Counted from the first letter of the stretch, positions 12,001-18,512 are shown. The stretch: 64,000 nucleotides of DNA from Arthrobacter sp. H16F315 (GCF_024124825.1 NZ_JAMXSS010000002.1:1550001-1614000); one strand, 5' to 3'. Translations and numbers: made by a program. The notes: generated by a model not told the origin, from the letters alone.

Positions 12001-13592
12001 ACGCTGCGGCCCAGCCGGACGGCAACGGTCTGCCCGGGGCCCGCCCCGTGGCTGCTGAGGAACCTGGCCAGCTGGTTCGACCGCGATTCGAGCTCGCCGA
12101 AGGTCAGTTCGCCGTCGGGCGCCACGACGGCGGTCCGGGGGCCGGACTCGCGGGCGCTGAGCCGGAACTCCTCCACTATGGTGTGCCCGGGAAGGTCCGC
12201 GTCCCCGGCCTCCCCGGCCGCCAGCAGCGCACGTTCTTCGGCGGCGGTGGTCACCGACAGTGAGGCCAGAAGCGACTCGGGCTCGGTAGCTACGGCGTCG
12301 AGGAGCCGGACGAAGCGCTCCAGATGCTCCTGCAGTTCCGAAGTGCTGTAGAGCGCCGCGTTGGCTTCGAACTGGACGGTGGGCGCCGCTGTGCCGCGGG
12401 AACCGTCGTCGGGCGCCGAACTGCCGGCCAGGCCGTGGATGATGATGGAGAGGTCATCGATGGGGCCGGTGGAGAGGATGTTCATGGTGCCGCGGGACGG
12501 GCCAAAACTGATGTCCTCCAGGACGGGCAGGATATTAACCGAGGGGCCGCGGTAGCCGCTCTGGGCATTCAGGTCCTCGAAGCGTGCGCGCTGGTGGATG
12601 AGGGCGCCGCGCAGGGTGGCGCCCATGGCGCTGACGGTATCCCGCACTGTCGCTCCGGGTTCGACGCCGATCCGGATCGGCAGGATGTTGGAGAGCATGG
12701 ACGGCGTGGATTTCGCCAGTTGGCCGCGGCGGGCGGTCACCGGCAGTGCCACGGAGACCTCGCGTTCGCCGGTGATCCGGTGCAGGTAAAGGGCGGCCGT
12801 GGTGAGGATCTGGGCAGGTGCGGATCCGGTGGCTGAGGCCAGCGTGGCGACGGCCGTGGGCGGCAGCGTCCTGGTGGCGCGGACCAGCGAACTGGCCGTA
12901 CCCGTCGGCCGGCCGGCGAGTCCTGTTGCGGCCGAAGCGTCCTGCAGCTGGTCGTTCCAAAAGCTGCGGTCAGCGTCGGCGGTCGGTGATTCTGCGTAGT
13001 CGCTCTCGGCGGCCAGCAGCTCGGGCAAGGCGCCGAAGGCCCGCGGCCGGTCACGCCCGGTGCCGTTGCCGTCGGAGCCCCCCAGCAGGCCCTGATAAAG
13101 CTCTGCCACGCGCTTGAGCACCAGCACGGCCGAGTAGCCGTCCAGCATCAGGTGGTGTACGCGCTGGTAGAAGAAGTGCCGCTGGTCGGAAATCCTGATC
13201 AGTTCGGTGTGCAGCAGCTCATCGGTGATGACATCGCGGGAGAAGCCCAGGTCCGAGTCCATCAGCATCCGGGCTTGGGCCTCGGGGTCCTTGGCGCCGC
13301 TCAGGTCCGTGACTTCCAGTCCGGCCGGGTTGGACCGCGGCAGCTGGAACGGGCCTGCATGGTCCTCGCCGAAGGCCACATTGAGGGCATCGGTTTCCGC
13401 CACGGCCCGGGCCACGGCCTCGACCAGCACCGGCACCTCAAGCGTTCCCTCAATCTCGACGAACTGCCCGATCTGGTACATCGGATTCTCCGGCGCCAGC
13501 CGCTGCGCGTACCAGATGCCCCGCTGCGCGGGACTCAGATCCAGCCGGCCGCCGGAGGTGTTGGGCTGGGCGTTCAGAGGATTCGGGGACAT
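3012..13592 (-). CDS. three-module nonribosomal peptide synthetase, C-A-T-C-A-T-C-A-T-TE
   Basis: A 3526-residue assembly line. C domains have intact HHxxxDG motifs near residues 148 (HHLMLDG), 1203 (HHIAADG) and 2307 (HHIASDG). A domains lie at about 475-990, 1555-2050 and 2660-3180, each with TSGSTGRPKG, YGPTE, YRTGD and the A10 lysine. T domains (LGGHS) are near 1017, 2087 and 3214. The terminal TE has GWSFGG with its serine near 3350, an LDAFP aspartate and a DERHSQ histidine. No epimerisation or methylation domain is visible. Aligning to GrsA positions gives pocket codes DADEVLFVDK, DADELLFVDK and DADELLLVDK, matching no code I know; Asp at 239 and Glu at 278 hint at basic substrates (inference). 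The first C domain resembles EntF/DhbF-type starters. The start has a GAAGGA ribosome site. The product is unknown; a siderophore is one possibility. Confidence 0.97.
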   Translation of the reverse strand: MSPNPLNAQPNTSGGRLDLSPAQRGIWYAQRLAPENPMYQIGQFVEIEGTLEVPVLVEAVARAVAETDALNVAFGEDHAGPFQLPRSNPAGLEVTDLSGAKDPEAQARMLMDSDLGFSRDVITDELLHTELIRISDQRHFFYQRVHHLMLDGYSAVLVLKRVAELYQGLLGGSDGNGTGRDRPRAFGALPELLAAESDYAESPTADADRSFWNDQLQDASAATGLAGRPTGTASSLVRATRTLPPTAVATLASATGSAPAQILTTAALYLHRITGEREVSVALPVTARRGQLAKSTPSMLSNILPIRIGVEPGATVRDTVSAMGATLRGALIHQRARFEDLNAQSGYRGPSVNILPVLEDISFGPSRGTMNILSTGPIDDLSIIIHGLAGSSAPDDGSRGTAAPTVQFEANAALYSTSELQEHLERFVRLLDAVATEPESLLASLSVTTAAEERALLAAGEAGDADLPGHTIVEEFRLSARESGPRTAVVAPDGELTFGELESRSNQLARFLSSHGAGPGQTVAVRLGRSVLLPVAILAILKSGAAYLPLDPDYPAGRVEGMLEDAAPVRLLTSGAFTGDASEHADLATDVPVTVLDAALMVSCLDGKDASPLPCPAGQQDLAYVIFTSGSTGRPKGVGVEHLALLNLYTSHRESIFAPAEERLGRKLRVAHTAGLSFDASWDPILWLIAGHELHLVDNQTRRDPEALSSYLAGTGIDSIETTPSFAKVLLAGGLFDQAAHPSVVALGGEAVDPPLWSALAEKEGLVAYNFYGPTETTVDSLTAVMSPGTEPTLGDSVANSRHYILDSGLNPVPVNAIGELYVAGINLARGYLDQPGLSAERFVADPFVPDGSRMYRTGDVVRRLPDGTLEFRGRMDAQVKIRGFRIELAEIEEALRGLDGVEHAAVAVTKNRAGYDQLLGYVTAAGPDGTTLDTAGLRHAVRRQLPDYMVPTAVQQIPDIPLTANGKLDSRALPAPQQETAVSTPRNERERIVADAFKEVLGLDAVGVDDDFFELGGHSLLATRLVALLRDRTGVAPALRTVFEQATVAALAGTLELGANNAHPLKPADRPAVVPLSFAQRRLWFLNRFDPESGAYNIPVVLDLKGTLDVPALYAAINRLAGRHETLRTVFPLIDGEPAQQILADGERPVELLAVQCSAEGLPGALAAETRRGFDVTHELPLRAVLFQLAPEHHVLAITLHHIAADGWSLAPLAQDLSLAYNALASGADTALAPLPVQYADYTLWQRGELGSEADPTSAISRQLEFWTRELRGAPEELRLPFDFIRGAQSAAGPASSVPLTIRPETSARLNALAREHNASLFMVLQAALAALLTKSGAGEDIPLGTPVAGRTDTQLNELVGFFVNTLVLRTNTSGNPTAAELVESVRYTNLHAYANQDAPFERVVEELNPARSQHRHPLFQVMLTLQNTAAAGLNMNGLDATADLSQEPGGAKFDLLLDLVEATTDEDGAAGPAAAAIRGSLAYNPALFARSTVEQLVAGYVAVIEQFAADPGITLDRLRIQSPEQHQLALAHSLSAGAPGSGDFGPETVVDALRATMARTPNAPALVDATGAMSFARLDARVRALAAGLMASGVGPGDRVAVALPRTADVVTAALAVLAAGAVYIPVDLSYPQERIRVILEDGAPAVVISAAPSADRGTEGPRHLDVGTLLAAGAEVTDADLAQRRPAAGDLAYVLYTSGSTGRPKGVAVPHGALANLYRHHHRTLYAPRFQAAGPDGTVSVAHIAGLGFDAAWDPMLWLIAGAELHIVADEVRSDAESLAGYCRSHGIDVLETTPSYAGQLLHSGLLDPARDQPLLLALGGEAVTAELWTQLASTPEVAAHNFYGPTEFTVDSVTAEISGGSPSIGRGIANTDTFVLDPYLALAPAGVPGELYLAGPGMARGYDRRPAETASRFVANPFAADGSRMYRTGDLVSRAPDGSLEFLSRTDEQVKVRGFRIELGEIEAALASHPQLDRAVAVADGEPAHRVVAYYTGSAGAEDLRELAAGKLPDYMVPSVFMQLPAIPLTPHGKLDRKALPAPSAGTGAGSGAAPETADERTMCGIFADVLGVAEVSMGDDFFVLGGHSLLAVSMMGGIHDAFGTELPLRMLFNEPTPAGLLSAVHRQTGTPGTEASAAPATAPGSGQREPVAEPVSLTEWLANNDSARNARPELSYAQSRMWFLNQLDPGSADYNISLAVRLTGELDEQALAAAVGALFRRHDVLRTIYPEAGGVPEQLVLDPSDATHGAGMHLTVNPPAARDAVPALLRDDAEHGFDVRSELPLRARLIPVRSAGSPEWVLHLVMHHIASDGASLAPLARDLSAAYTAARGQGPAAAPAPLPLQYADYAHWQRQQLDGSALTAKLDHWRRTLAGIPAELMLPADHRRPRESRQPGRQLGFLLGPDSVTALNALASASNASLFMALHAALAAFLHRSGAGEDLVIGSPTAGRTDPALRELVGFFVNTLPLRVDAAGDPSLRTMLGRSREGILDAFDHNDVPFERLVEAVNPDRELGRHPLFQTMLTVDTEAPAVPQLPGVRVEAEPETGSGEAKFDLSFTFRPDGGNGGLAGTLDYNAAMFEDATARRLAASFGRFLELAAASPDTPVSLLGLIGTAEAGALMKVTAGSRSDQSAEDPEPGILAAFAATVRATPDAAAVVAADGTLSFAGLAASASRIAAALAGTGVSRGDVVSVLLPRSRATVEGMFGVLAAGAVYNPIDTEYPDERASAIIADAAPPVILTSRSVAARVEQILAGLTVRPRVLVLEDLAAGTEPEKEPGRDTVAAALAAFAAPEPRELAYVIFTSGSTGRPKGVEISHGALAALLGSHRETLLSGLGHRRAAHTTGVGFDASWDPILWMVAGHELHLIGDETRRDAQQLAAYFAAHGINAWETTPGYLRQLLAEPEFTRLLEAHTPGGGEAERFSLALGGEAFDAGLWNTVAAHRGVQAWNLYGPTEATVDTVLARVGGTGEPVLGSPTAGTRLYVLDDRLQHTLPGAAGELYIAGRQLARGYRGRPELTAERFIADPFTGGGERMYRTGDLVFRHADGRLVFAGRNDDQLKIRGFRVEPGEVEQALRSAAGVSAAVVRAVGTDGGTRLIGYVVPAAPGHAPDSADGPDAGTLSGEVRDHVRGLLPDYMVPAAVVVIDEVPLTPHGKVDTAVLPDPGSTARTAGRGPRTPREKTVAAIFADVLSLDRAGVDESFFELGGHSFLARPLIAKVNAALGTELTVQSLFRAPTVEGLLREASKGAQESAADSLRQLLPLRTTGTKLPLFAVHPASGISWGYASMLGKLDPERPLFGLQMPGMEPGRTHPIEAANLTELADDYIAKLRSVQPAGPYHLMGWSFGGHLVHRLATRLQELGEEVAFLAILDAFPGNQEDNAKVGTGHALWASYLEAQGYELGEQDKAGLDGQRAQEILREHHNPLGSVPLDSVNAMVGNFPSLARLIRQEQPEVFDGDLLFLRATREVPEGTPGTGAWQPFISGTITDVAVDERHSQLLSDRALSAIMPALAIQLGSGPE

Positions 13593-13668
13593 GTTCCTTC
13601 TCGGTATCTTTCGAGGTGGGCGCGTTCAGGGCACAGCGAAGCGGCCCGCGCCGCGGGCTCAGACGGGA

Positions 13669-13710
13669 TGACCCCGCCAGGGCGGCCGGACGGCCGGACT
13701 AGCGGGGTCA
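13669..13710 (-). terminator. inverted repeat between the small secreted protein gene and the NRPS
   Basis: A perfect 9-bp inverted repeat (TGACCCCGC at 13669-13677, GCGGGGTCA at 13702-13710) with a 24-nt loop lies just after the stop of the small secreted gene and upstream of the NRPS. No U-tract follows on the minus strand. A second GC hairpin (GCCCGC/GCGGGC, 13644-13658) lies between it and the NRPS start. It could be a weak terminator or attenuator that sets the ratio of the small protein to the giant NRPS. This is inference from structure only. Confidence 0.45.
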
Positions 13711-13718
13711 GGGGAGGT

Positions 13719-13976
13719 TTACTGGAACTGGCCGAACTGGAAAGGTCCGATCACGCCGGTGTTCACCAGGGGGCCGTCCACCAGGGGGCCGTTGATAAGC
13801 CCGCCTTCAAACAGCGGACCGAAGGTGAAGTGGTTGTTCGAGGCCGGGCTGCTGCTCACGGCCGTGGTGTCGGGGGCGGTGGCGGCCTGGGCCGGCATTG
13901 ACGTGACGGCGAAGGCAGAGAATGCCAGTGCTGATCCTGCGGCGATCCGGGTAGCGGTCTTGAGGGTCTTATTCAC
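13719..13976 (-). CDS. small secreted Gly/Pro-rich protein of unknown function
   Basis: Not a family I recognise. From the GTG at 13976 the product is 85 residues; an ATG two codons upstream is possible, but the GGAG ribosome site is 6 nt from the GTG and abuts the ATG. It begins with a basic region, a hydrophobic stretch and an AQA-A signal peptidase site (cleavage near residue 31-32), so it is probably exported. The mature part is a Ser/Thr linker followed by quasi-repeats rich in Gly, Pro, Leu and Phe: FGPLFEGGLI, NGPLVDG, PLVNTG, VIGPFQFGQFQ. There is no cysteine. It is the gene immediately upstream of the NRPS on the same strand, 126 nt away. Relation to the NRPS is unproven. Confidence 0.8.
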   Translation of the reverse strand: MNKTLKTATRIAAGSALAFSAFAVTSMPAQAATAPDTTAVSSSPASNNHFTFGPLFEGGLINGPLVDGPLVNTGVIGPFQFGQFQ

Positions 13977-14011
13977 GTTCATCTCCAGTTAGGTAGCCGT
14001 ACGGTTTCAAC

Positions 14012-14026
14012 GCACCAAAAAGGTGC
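14012..14026 (-). promoter_or_regulatory. short inverted repeat in the leader of the small secreted gene
   Basis: GCACC-AAAAA-GGTGC forms a perfect 5-bp arm pair with an A5 (T5 on the transcribed side) loop, 36 nt upstream of the small secreted gene. It sits in the 110-nt space after the PucR stop and could be an operator half-site pair or a small RNA hairpin. Nothing else in the space is diagnostic; I saw no clear -10/-35 pair and no DtxR-type iron box. Confidence 0.25.
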
Positions 14027-14086
14027 CATAGGGCTATTCGGACCCGTAGGGAACGCGGATGGGTCGGCAGCGGCCGTGGGCCGTGC

Positions 14087-15529
14087 TTAGCCCGAGTGGC
14101 GGGCGCCCAGGCGCTGCACGGCCAGCGCAAGCCACAGCTGCACCCGGTCCGAGGTCTGAGCCGGGTCGTAGCCGGTGAGTTCGGTGATCTGGGCAAGCCG
14201 GTAGCGGACCGTGTTCCGGTGCAGCGTGAGCTCCTCGGCCACGGCCGCCACCGAGCCGTTGTTGTTCAGGTAGCTCTCGAGCGTGGGCAACAGCTCGGCG
14301 CCGTGGGCGGCATCAAAGCTCCGGAGCGGGTTGAGGGACTCGTTCGCCATGTCCGCCAGCGGCACATCCTCGCTGGCCAGCAGCAGCGAGGTCAGGCTCA
14401 GCCGCTCAGGTTCGTTCACGGGGAGGCCGTGGCTTGCCGCGTCACGGGCCTCGAAATAGCTCCAGCGCAGCCCGTTGGGTTTTGTGTAGGCTCCGCCGAT
14501 CCCGATCGTCGCGTGGATCCCGGCTTCGGCCAGATGATCGCTGAGGCTGCGGGCCAGGGCCCCGGCGCCGGAACCGTCGTCGGGGACCACCGCCACCAGA
14601 TCCTTGCCGACGACGGCACTGACCGACCCTTCCAGCGGCTGCGGCAGGGAGGAGGTGACCAGCTGTTTGGGGTGGGCGGCCGATTCTGCCAGCAGCACAA
14701 CGTTCCTGCGGGTGCTGTTGACGCCGATTCCGGCCAACCGCCGGGTGGCCTCACTGGCCTCCAGGGTCCCGTGGATTACATCCTCGAGGACCTGGCCCGC
14801 CAGCGCGCGCTGGGACTGCCGCTGTTTGACCATGTTGTTGAGCTCGACGCTGATCAGGTTCTGGGCATAGCCCACAATCCCGGAGTCCTCAAACGGCTGC
14901 CGCACCCACAGGGTGCAAGCGTCGCGGCGGCCGGTGGGAATCGGGAAGGATGCCCAGCCTTCGGCGCTGGGCGCCGCGTGACCGGGCTCGCTGCTGTATA
15001 GCTGCGCGGTGAATTGGGTCAGCACGATCTCTGTCCGCAGCATGGATCCGAGGTGCTTGAGCAGTTCGGCGAGGCCGCCGCCGGTGAGCAGGGCGCGGGC
15101 CAGGATCTGGTGCCCGGCAATGAGCCGTTCCAGCTTGGTGAAATGGTCGGCGGACTGGGCATCGGCGACCAGCTTTCCGATCGCAATAAACGGCGTCTCA
15201 TACGGGACCGCCACCACCGGCAGGCCCCACCGGTTGGCTTCGGCGATCAGGGCCGGCGGCACGGCCTCGTGCGTCAGGCCGATCCCAAAGCCGATGCCTA
15301 CCGCCCCGGCGCGCTGGACCTGACGGACGAAGCGGCGCTGTTCCGGGGCGCTTTTGAGGCGCATGCCGGTGGTGAGGACCAGCTCGCCGCCGTTGAGGAA
15401 CCGCTGCGGATCTTCCTGTTCGGTAACGGCCACCCAGGCAATGTCCTGGTGCCAGGTGGTCTCCGCGAGGCCGGCCTTGGCGAGTTTGAGGGACGGAACC
15501 CCCAACAGTGCAGCGAGTGAAATGGCCAT
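14087..15529 (-). CDS. PucR family transcriptional regulator
   Basis: A 480-residue regulator with the PucR layout: an N-terminal purine-catabolism-like domain (LAALLGVPSLKLA, GGELVLTTGM, residues about 1-130), a central GGDEF-like sensory region, and a C-terminal helix-turn-helix (NNNGSVAAVAEELTLHRNTVRYRLAQI, about 425-452), which is the PucR HTH. It is divergent from patD-gabT with a 143-nt shared intergenic region containing a 9-bp direct repeat. By location it probably controls putrescine/GABA catabolism in response to a pathway metabolite. Its family is certain; its effector is inference. Confidence 0.93.
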   Translation of the reverse strand: MAISLAALLGVPSLKLAKAGLAETTWHQDIAWVAVTEQEDPQRFLNGGELVLTTGMRLKSAPEQRRFVRQVQRAGAVGIGFGIGLTHEAVPPALIAEANRWGLPVVAVPYETPFIAIGKLVADAQSADHFTKLERLIAGHQILARALLTGGGLAELLKHLGSMLRTEIVLTQFTAQLYSSEPGHAAPSAEGWASFPIPTGRRDACTLWVRQPFEDSGIVGYAQNLISVELNNMVKQRQSQRALAGQVLEDVIHGTLEASEATRRLAGIGVNSTRRNVVLLAESAAHPKQLVTSSLPQPLEGSVSAVVGKDLVAVVPDDGSGAGALARSLSDHLAEAGIHATIGIGGAYTKPNGLRWSYFEARDAASHGLPVNEPERLSLTSLLLASEDVPLADMANESLNPLRSFDAAHGAELLPTLESYLNNNGSVAAVAEELTLHRNTVRYRLAQITELTGYDPAQTSDRVQLWLALAVQRLGARHSG

Positions 15530-15579
15530 AACTTCAGGATAACCGGGGGCTGGGCAAGCGCACTAAAATCACGCTGGAA

Positions 15580-15610
15580 TGGTGTGCAGGTGACTATTCC
15601 CTGGTGTGCA
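15580..15610 (+). promoter_or_regulatory. direct repeat, candidate PucR binding site
   Basis: TGGTGTGCA occurs twice, at 15580-15588 and 15602-15610, 22 bp apart (about two helical turns), in the intergenic region between the divergent pucR-type gene and patD. A TAGGCT hexamer at 15620-15625 could be the -10 for patD. Placement suggests an operator. The same-face spacing is what a dimeric regulator would use. Not experimentally supported here. Confidence 0.4.
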
Positions 15611-15672
15611 CCGCTGGCATAGGCTCGGAGCAGTCTCATTGGGTCCTTTCAGCGTGAAAGAGGTTGTACACC

Positions 15673-17103
15673 GTGGTTCAAACCTTGCAGAACTTCATCA
15701 ACGGCGAGTTTGTTACCCCTGCCGGAACCGGGGTGCTGGACATCGTCAACCCCACCAACGGGGACGTCGTTGCCATCTCCCCGATTTCGGTCCAGGCCGA
15801 CGTCGACGCCGCGATGACCGCCGCGAAGGATGCCTTTAGGAGCTGGAAGCATGTGACGCCGGGCCAGCGCCAGCTGATGCTGCTTAAGCTCGCTGATGCC
15901 GTCGAGGCCAACAGCGACGAACTCGTCGAAGCCCAGCACCGGAACACCGGACAGGTCCGGTCCCTGATCGCCGCCGAGGAAGTTGCCGCCGGGGCGGACC
16001 AGCTGCGGTTCTTCGCCGGTGCCGCCCGCATTATGGAGGGCAAGTCCGCCGGAGAATACTTCGAGGGCCACACGTCCTACGTGCGGCGCGAACCTATCGG
16101 CGTCGTCGCGCAGGTTGCACCCTGGAACTACCCGTTCCTGATGGCGATCTGGAAAATCGGGCCGGCCCTGGCCGCGGGCAACACCGTGGTGCTCAAGCCC
16201 TCGGACACCACGCCGGAATCCACCCTCGTGCTGGCCCGCCTCGCCGGCGGCATCTTCCCGGCGGGCGTGCTTAACGTTGTGCTGGGCACCGGCGAGACCG
16301 GCGCCCTGATGGTCGAGCACAAGGTCCCCGGCCTGGTCTCGATCACCGGCTCCGTCCGCGCCGGCATCGCGGTCGCGTCCGGTGCCGCGAAGGGCCTCAA
16401 GCGCGCCCACCTGGAACTTGGCGGCAAGGCCCCGGCCATTGTGTTCAAAGACGCCGACCTGAAGAAGAGCGCCGCGGCCATCGCCGAATTTGCGTTCTTC
16501 AACGCCGGCCAGGACTGCACCGCGATCACCCGCGTCCTGGTCCAGGAAGACGTCCACGACGACGTTGTTGCAGCCATGGTCGAACACACCAAGACCCTGC
16601 GCACCGGTTCGCAGAACGATGAAGAGAACTACTTCGGCCCGCTCAACAACGTCAACCATTTCAACGCCGTCACCGCAGTAGTGGACCACCTGCCGGCGAA
16701 CTGCCGGATCGAGACCGGCGGCCACCGGGCGGGTGAGAAGGGATTCTTCTTCGAGCCCACGATCGTCACGGGCGCCAGGCAGAGCGATGACATTGTGCAG
16801 AAGGAAACGTTCGGCCCGGTCATCACGGTGCAGAAGTTCAGCACCGAGGACGAGGCCGTGGAGCTGGCCAACGACGTCGACTACGCCCTCGCCTCCAGCG
16901 TCTGGACAACCGACCACGGCACGGCCATGCGCGTCAGCCGGGACCTTGATTTCGGCGCCGTCTGGATCAACACGCACATCATGCTCACCGCGGAGATGCC
17001 GCACGGCGGCTTCAAGCACTCCGGCTACGGCAAGGACCTCTCCATGTACGGCGTCGAAGACTACACCCGCATCAAGCACGTGATGAGCGCACTCGACGCC
17101 TAA
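15673..17103 (+). CDS. patD: gamma-aminobutyraldehyde dehydrogenase
   Basis: NAD-dependent oxidation of 4-aminobutanal to 4-aminobutyrate in putrescine breakdown. The 476-residue protein is full length for the aldehyde dehydrogenase superfamily, with the general base Glu in LELGGKAP (residue 248) and the catalytic Cys in NAGQDCTA (residue 282). The sequence context around EGHTS, MPHGG and GYGKDLSMYGVEDYT is closer to the E. coli YdcW/PatD group than to GabD. I prefer the GTG at 15673, which has AAAGAGG 9 nt upstream, over the TTG at 15664, which abuts that site. The gabT gene follows after 53 nt. Expression is probably set by the divergent PucR protein. A related semialdehyde dehydrogenase role is the main alternative. 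Confidence 0.9.
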   Translation: MVQTLQNFINGEFVTPAGTGVLDIVNPTNGDVVAISPISVQADVDAAMTAAKDAFRSWKHVTPGQRQLMLLKLADAVEANSDELVEAQHRNTGQVRSLIAAEEVAAGADQLRFFAGAARIMEGKSAGEYFEGHTSYVRREPIGVVAQVAPWNYPFLMAIWKIGPALAAGNTVVLKPSDTTPESTLVLARLAGGIFPAGVLNVVLGTGETGALMVEHKVPGLVSITGSVRAGIAVASGAAKGLKRAHLELGGKAPAIVFKDADLKKSAAAIAEFAFFNAGQDCTAITRVLVQEDVHDDVVAAMVEHTKTLRTGSQNDEENYFGPLNNVNHFNAVTAVVDHLPANCRIETGGHRAGEKGFFFEPTIVTGARQSDDIVQKETFGPVITVQKFSTEDEAVELANDVDYALASSVWTTDHGTAMRVSRDLDFGAVWINTHIMLTAEMPHGGFKHSGYGKDLSMYGVEDYTRIKHVMSALDA

Positions 17104-17156
17104 CGCACCCGCCCGCCCGGCTTAGCCCCCCACTTCACGCTTAGAAAGGCTTTCCC

Positions 17157-18512
17157 ATGACCATCACCGCACATGACATCACGTACCGTCTGGAGCAAAA
17201 GCGCCGCGTCCAGGCCGACTTTCCGGGACCCAAGTCCCTCGCCCTGACCGAGCGCCGCAAGGCCGTCGTCGCTGCCGGCGTCGCCTCCAGCGTCCCGGTC
17301 TTCGTTGCCGATGCCGACGGCGGCATCATCTACGACGTCGACGGCAACTCCTTCATCGACCTCGGCTCCGGCATCGCCGTGACGAGTGTCGGCGCCTCCG
17401 ACCCGGCCGTCGTCGGCGCGGTCAAGGAAGCCGTGGAGCACTTCACCCACACCTGCTTTATGGTCACGCCCTACGAAGGCTACGTCGCCGTCGCGGAGCA
17501 GCTGAACCGACTCACCCCGGGCGACCACGAGAAGCGCACCGTGCTGTTCAACTCAGGTGCCGAAGCCGTGGAAAACGCCGTCAAGGTGGCACGCCTGGCC
17601 ACCGGCCGTGACGCGGTCGTCGCCTTCGACCACGCCTATCACGGCCGGACCAACCTGACGATGGCACTGACCGCCAAGTCCATGCCGTACAAGACCAACT
17701 TCGGCCCGTTCGCGCCCGAGGTCTACCGGATGCCGATGAGCTACCCCTTCCGCGAGGAAAACCCGGGGATCACCGGTGCCGAGGCCGCCAAGCGCGCCAT
17801 CACGATGATCGAAAAGCAGATCGGCGGGGACCAGGTCGCCGCGATCATCATCGAACCGATCCAGGGCGAGGGCGGCTTTATCGTCCCGGCCGAGGGTTTC
17901 CTGCCGGCTCTTGCCGCCTGGGCCAAGGACAAGGGCATCGTCTTCATCGCCGACGAAGTCCAGTCCGGCTTCTGCCGCACGGGTGAATGGTTTGCCGTCA
18001 ACCACGAAGGCGTTATCCCGGACATCATCACCATGGCCAAGGGCATTGCCGGCGGCATGCCGCTCTCCGCGATCACCGGCCGGGCGGAGCTGCTGGACGC
18101 CGTCCACCCCGGCGGCCTCGGCGGCACCTACGGCGGCAACCCGGTGGCCTGCGCTGCGGCGCTGGCGTCGATCGGCTCGATGGAACAGTACGGCCTGAAC
18201 GCCCGTGCCAAGCACATCGAGGAGATCGCGCTCGGCAAACTGCGCGAACTCGCCGCTGAACAGCCAGTGATCGGTGAGGTCCGCGGACGCGGTGCGATGC
18301 TGGCGATCGAACTGGTCCAGGCCGGCTCCAAGGAGCCGAACCCGGAGCTGACCAAGGCCGTCGCCGCAGCCTGCCTGAAGGAGGGTGTCATCATCCTGAC
18401 CTGTGGCACGTACGGGAACGTTATCCGCCTGCTGCCGCCGCTGGTCATCAGCGACGAGCTGCTGCTGGACGGACTCCAGGTGCTGGCCGCCGCCGTCAAG
18501 GCGAACGCTTAA
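17157..18512 (+). CDS. gabT: 4-aminobutyrate--2-oxoglutarate transaminase
   Basis: A class III PLP-dependent aminotransferase of 451 residues that converts GABA to succinic semialdehyde. Visible signatures are NSGAEAVENAVK (PLP phosphate region), DHAYHGRTN, the IADEVQSGFCRTG motif with the PLP-binding Asp, and the Schiff-base lysine in TMAKGIAGG (Lys295). AAAGG precedes the ATG. It follows patD in an operon-like pair and is closed by a strong hairpin terminator, so the unit carries putrescine-derived aminobutyraldehyde to succinic semialdehyde. No succinic-semialdehyde dehydrogenase is in the window. Confidence 0.95.
   Translation: MTITAHDITYRLEQKRRVQADFPGPKSLALTERRKAVVAAGVASSVPVFVADADGGIIYDVDGNSFIDLGSGIAVTSVGASDPAVVGAVKEAVEHFTHTCFMVTPYEGYVAVAEQLNRLTPGDHEKRTVLFNSGAEAVENAVKVARLATGRDAVVAFDHAYHGRTNLTMALTAKSMPYKTNFGPFAPEVYRMPMSYPFREENPGITGAEAAKRAITMIEKQIGGDQVAAIIIEPIQGEGGFIVPAEGFLPALAAWAKDKGIVFIADEVQSGFCRTGEWFAVNHEGVIPDIITMAKGIAGGMPLSAITGRAELLDAVHPGGLGGTYGGNPVACAAALASIGSMEQYGLNARAKHIEEIALGKLRELAAEQPVIGEVRGRGAMLAIELVQAGSKEPNPELTKAVAAACLKEGVIILTCGTYGNVIRLLPPLVISDELLLDGLQVLAAAVKANA

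Noticed and set aside
3012..13592. Identification of the NRPS as an enterobactin or bacillibactin synthetase
   Set aside because: The A-domain pockets do not match serine or threonine codes and no dihydroxybenzoate genes are present; only the starter C domain is reminiscent.
13981..14010. GTTAGGTAGCCGTACGG as a DtxR/IdeR iron box for the NRPS operon
   Set aside because: Only one half resembles the TTAGGTTAGSCTAACCTAA consensus; the second half does not match, so iron regulation is not supported.
15649..17079. Long open frames opposite patD (and similarly opposite exaC, 27038-28426)
   Set aside because: The plus-strand aldehyde dehydrogenases are fully conserved; the antisense products are shadow translations.
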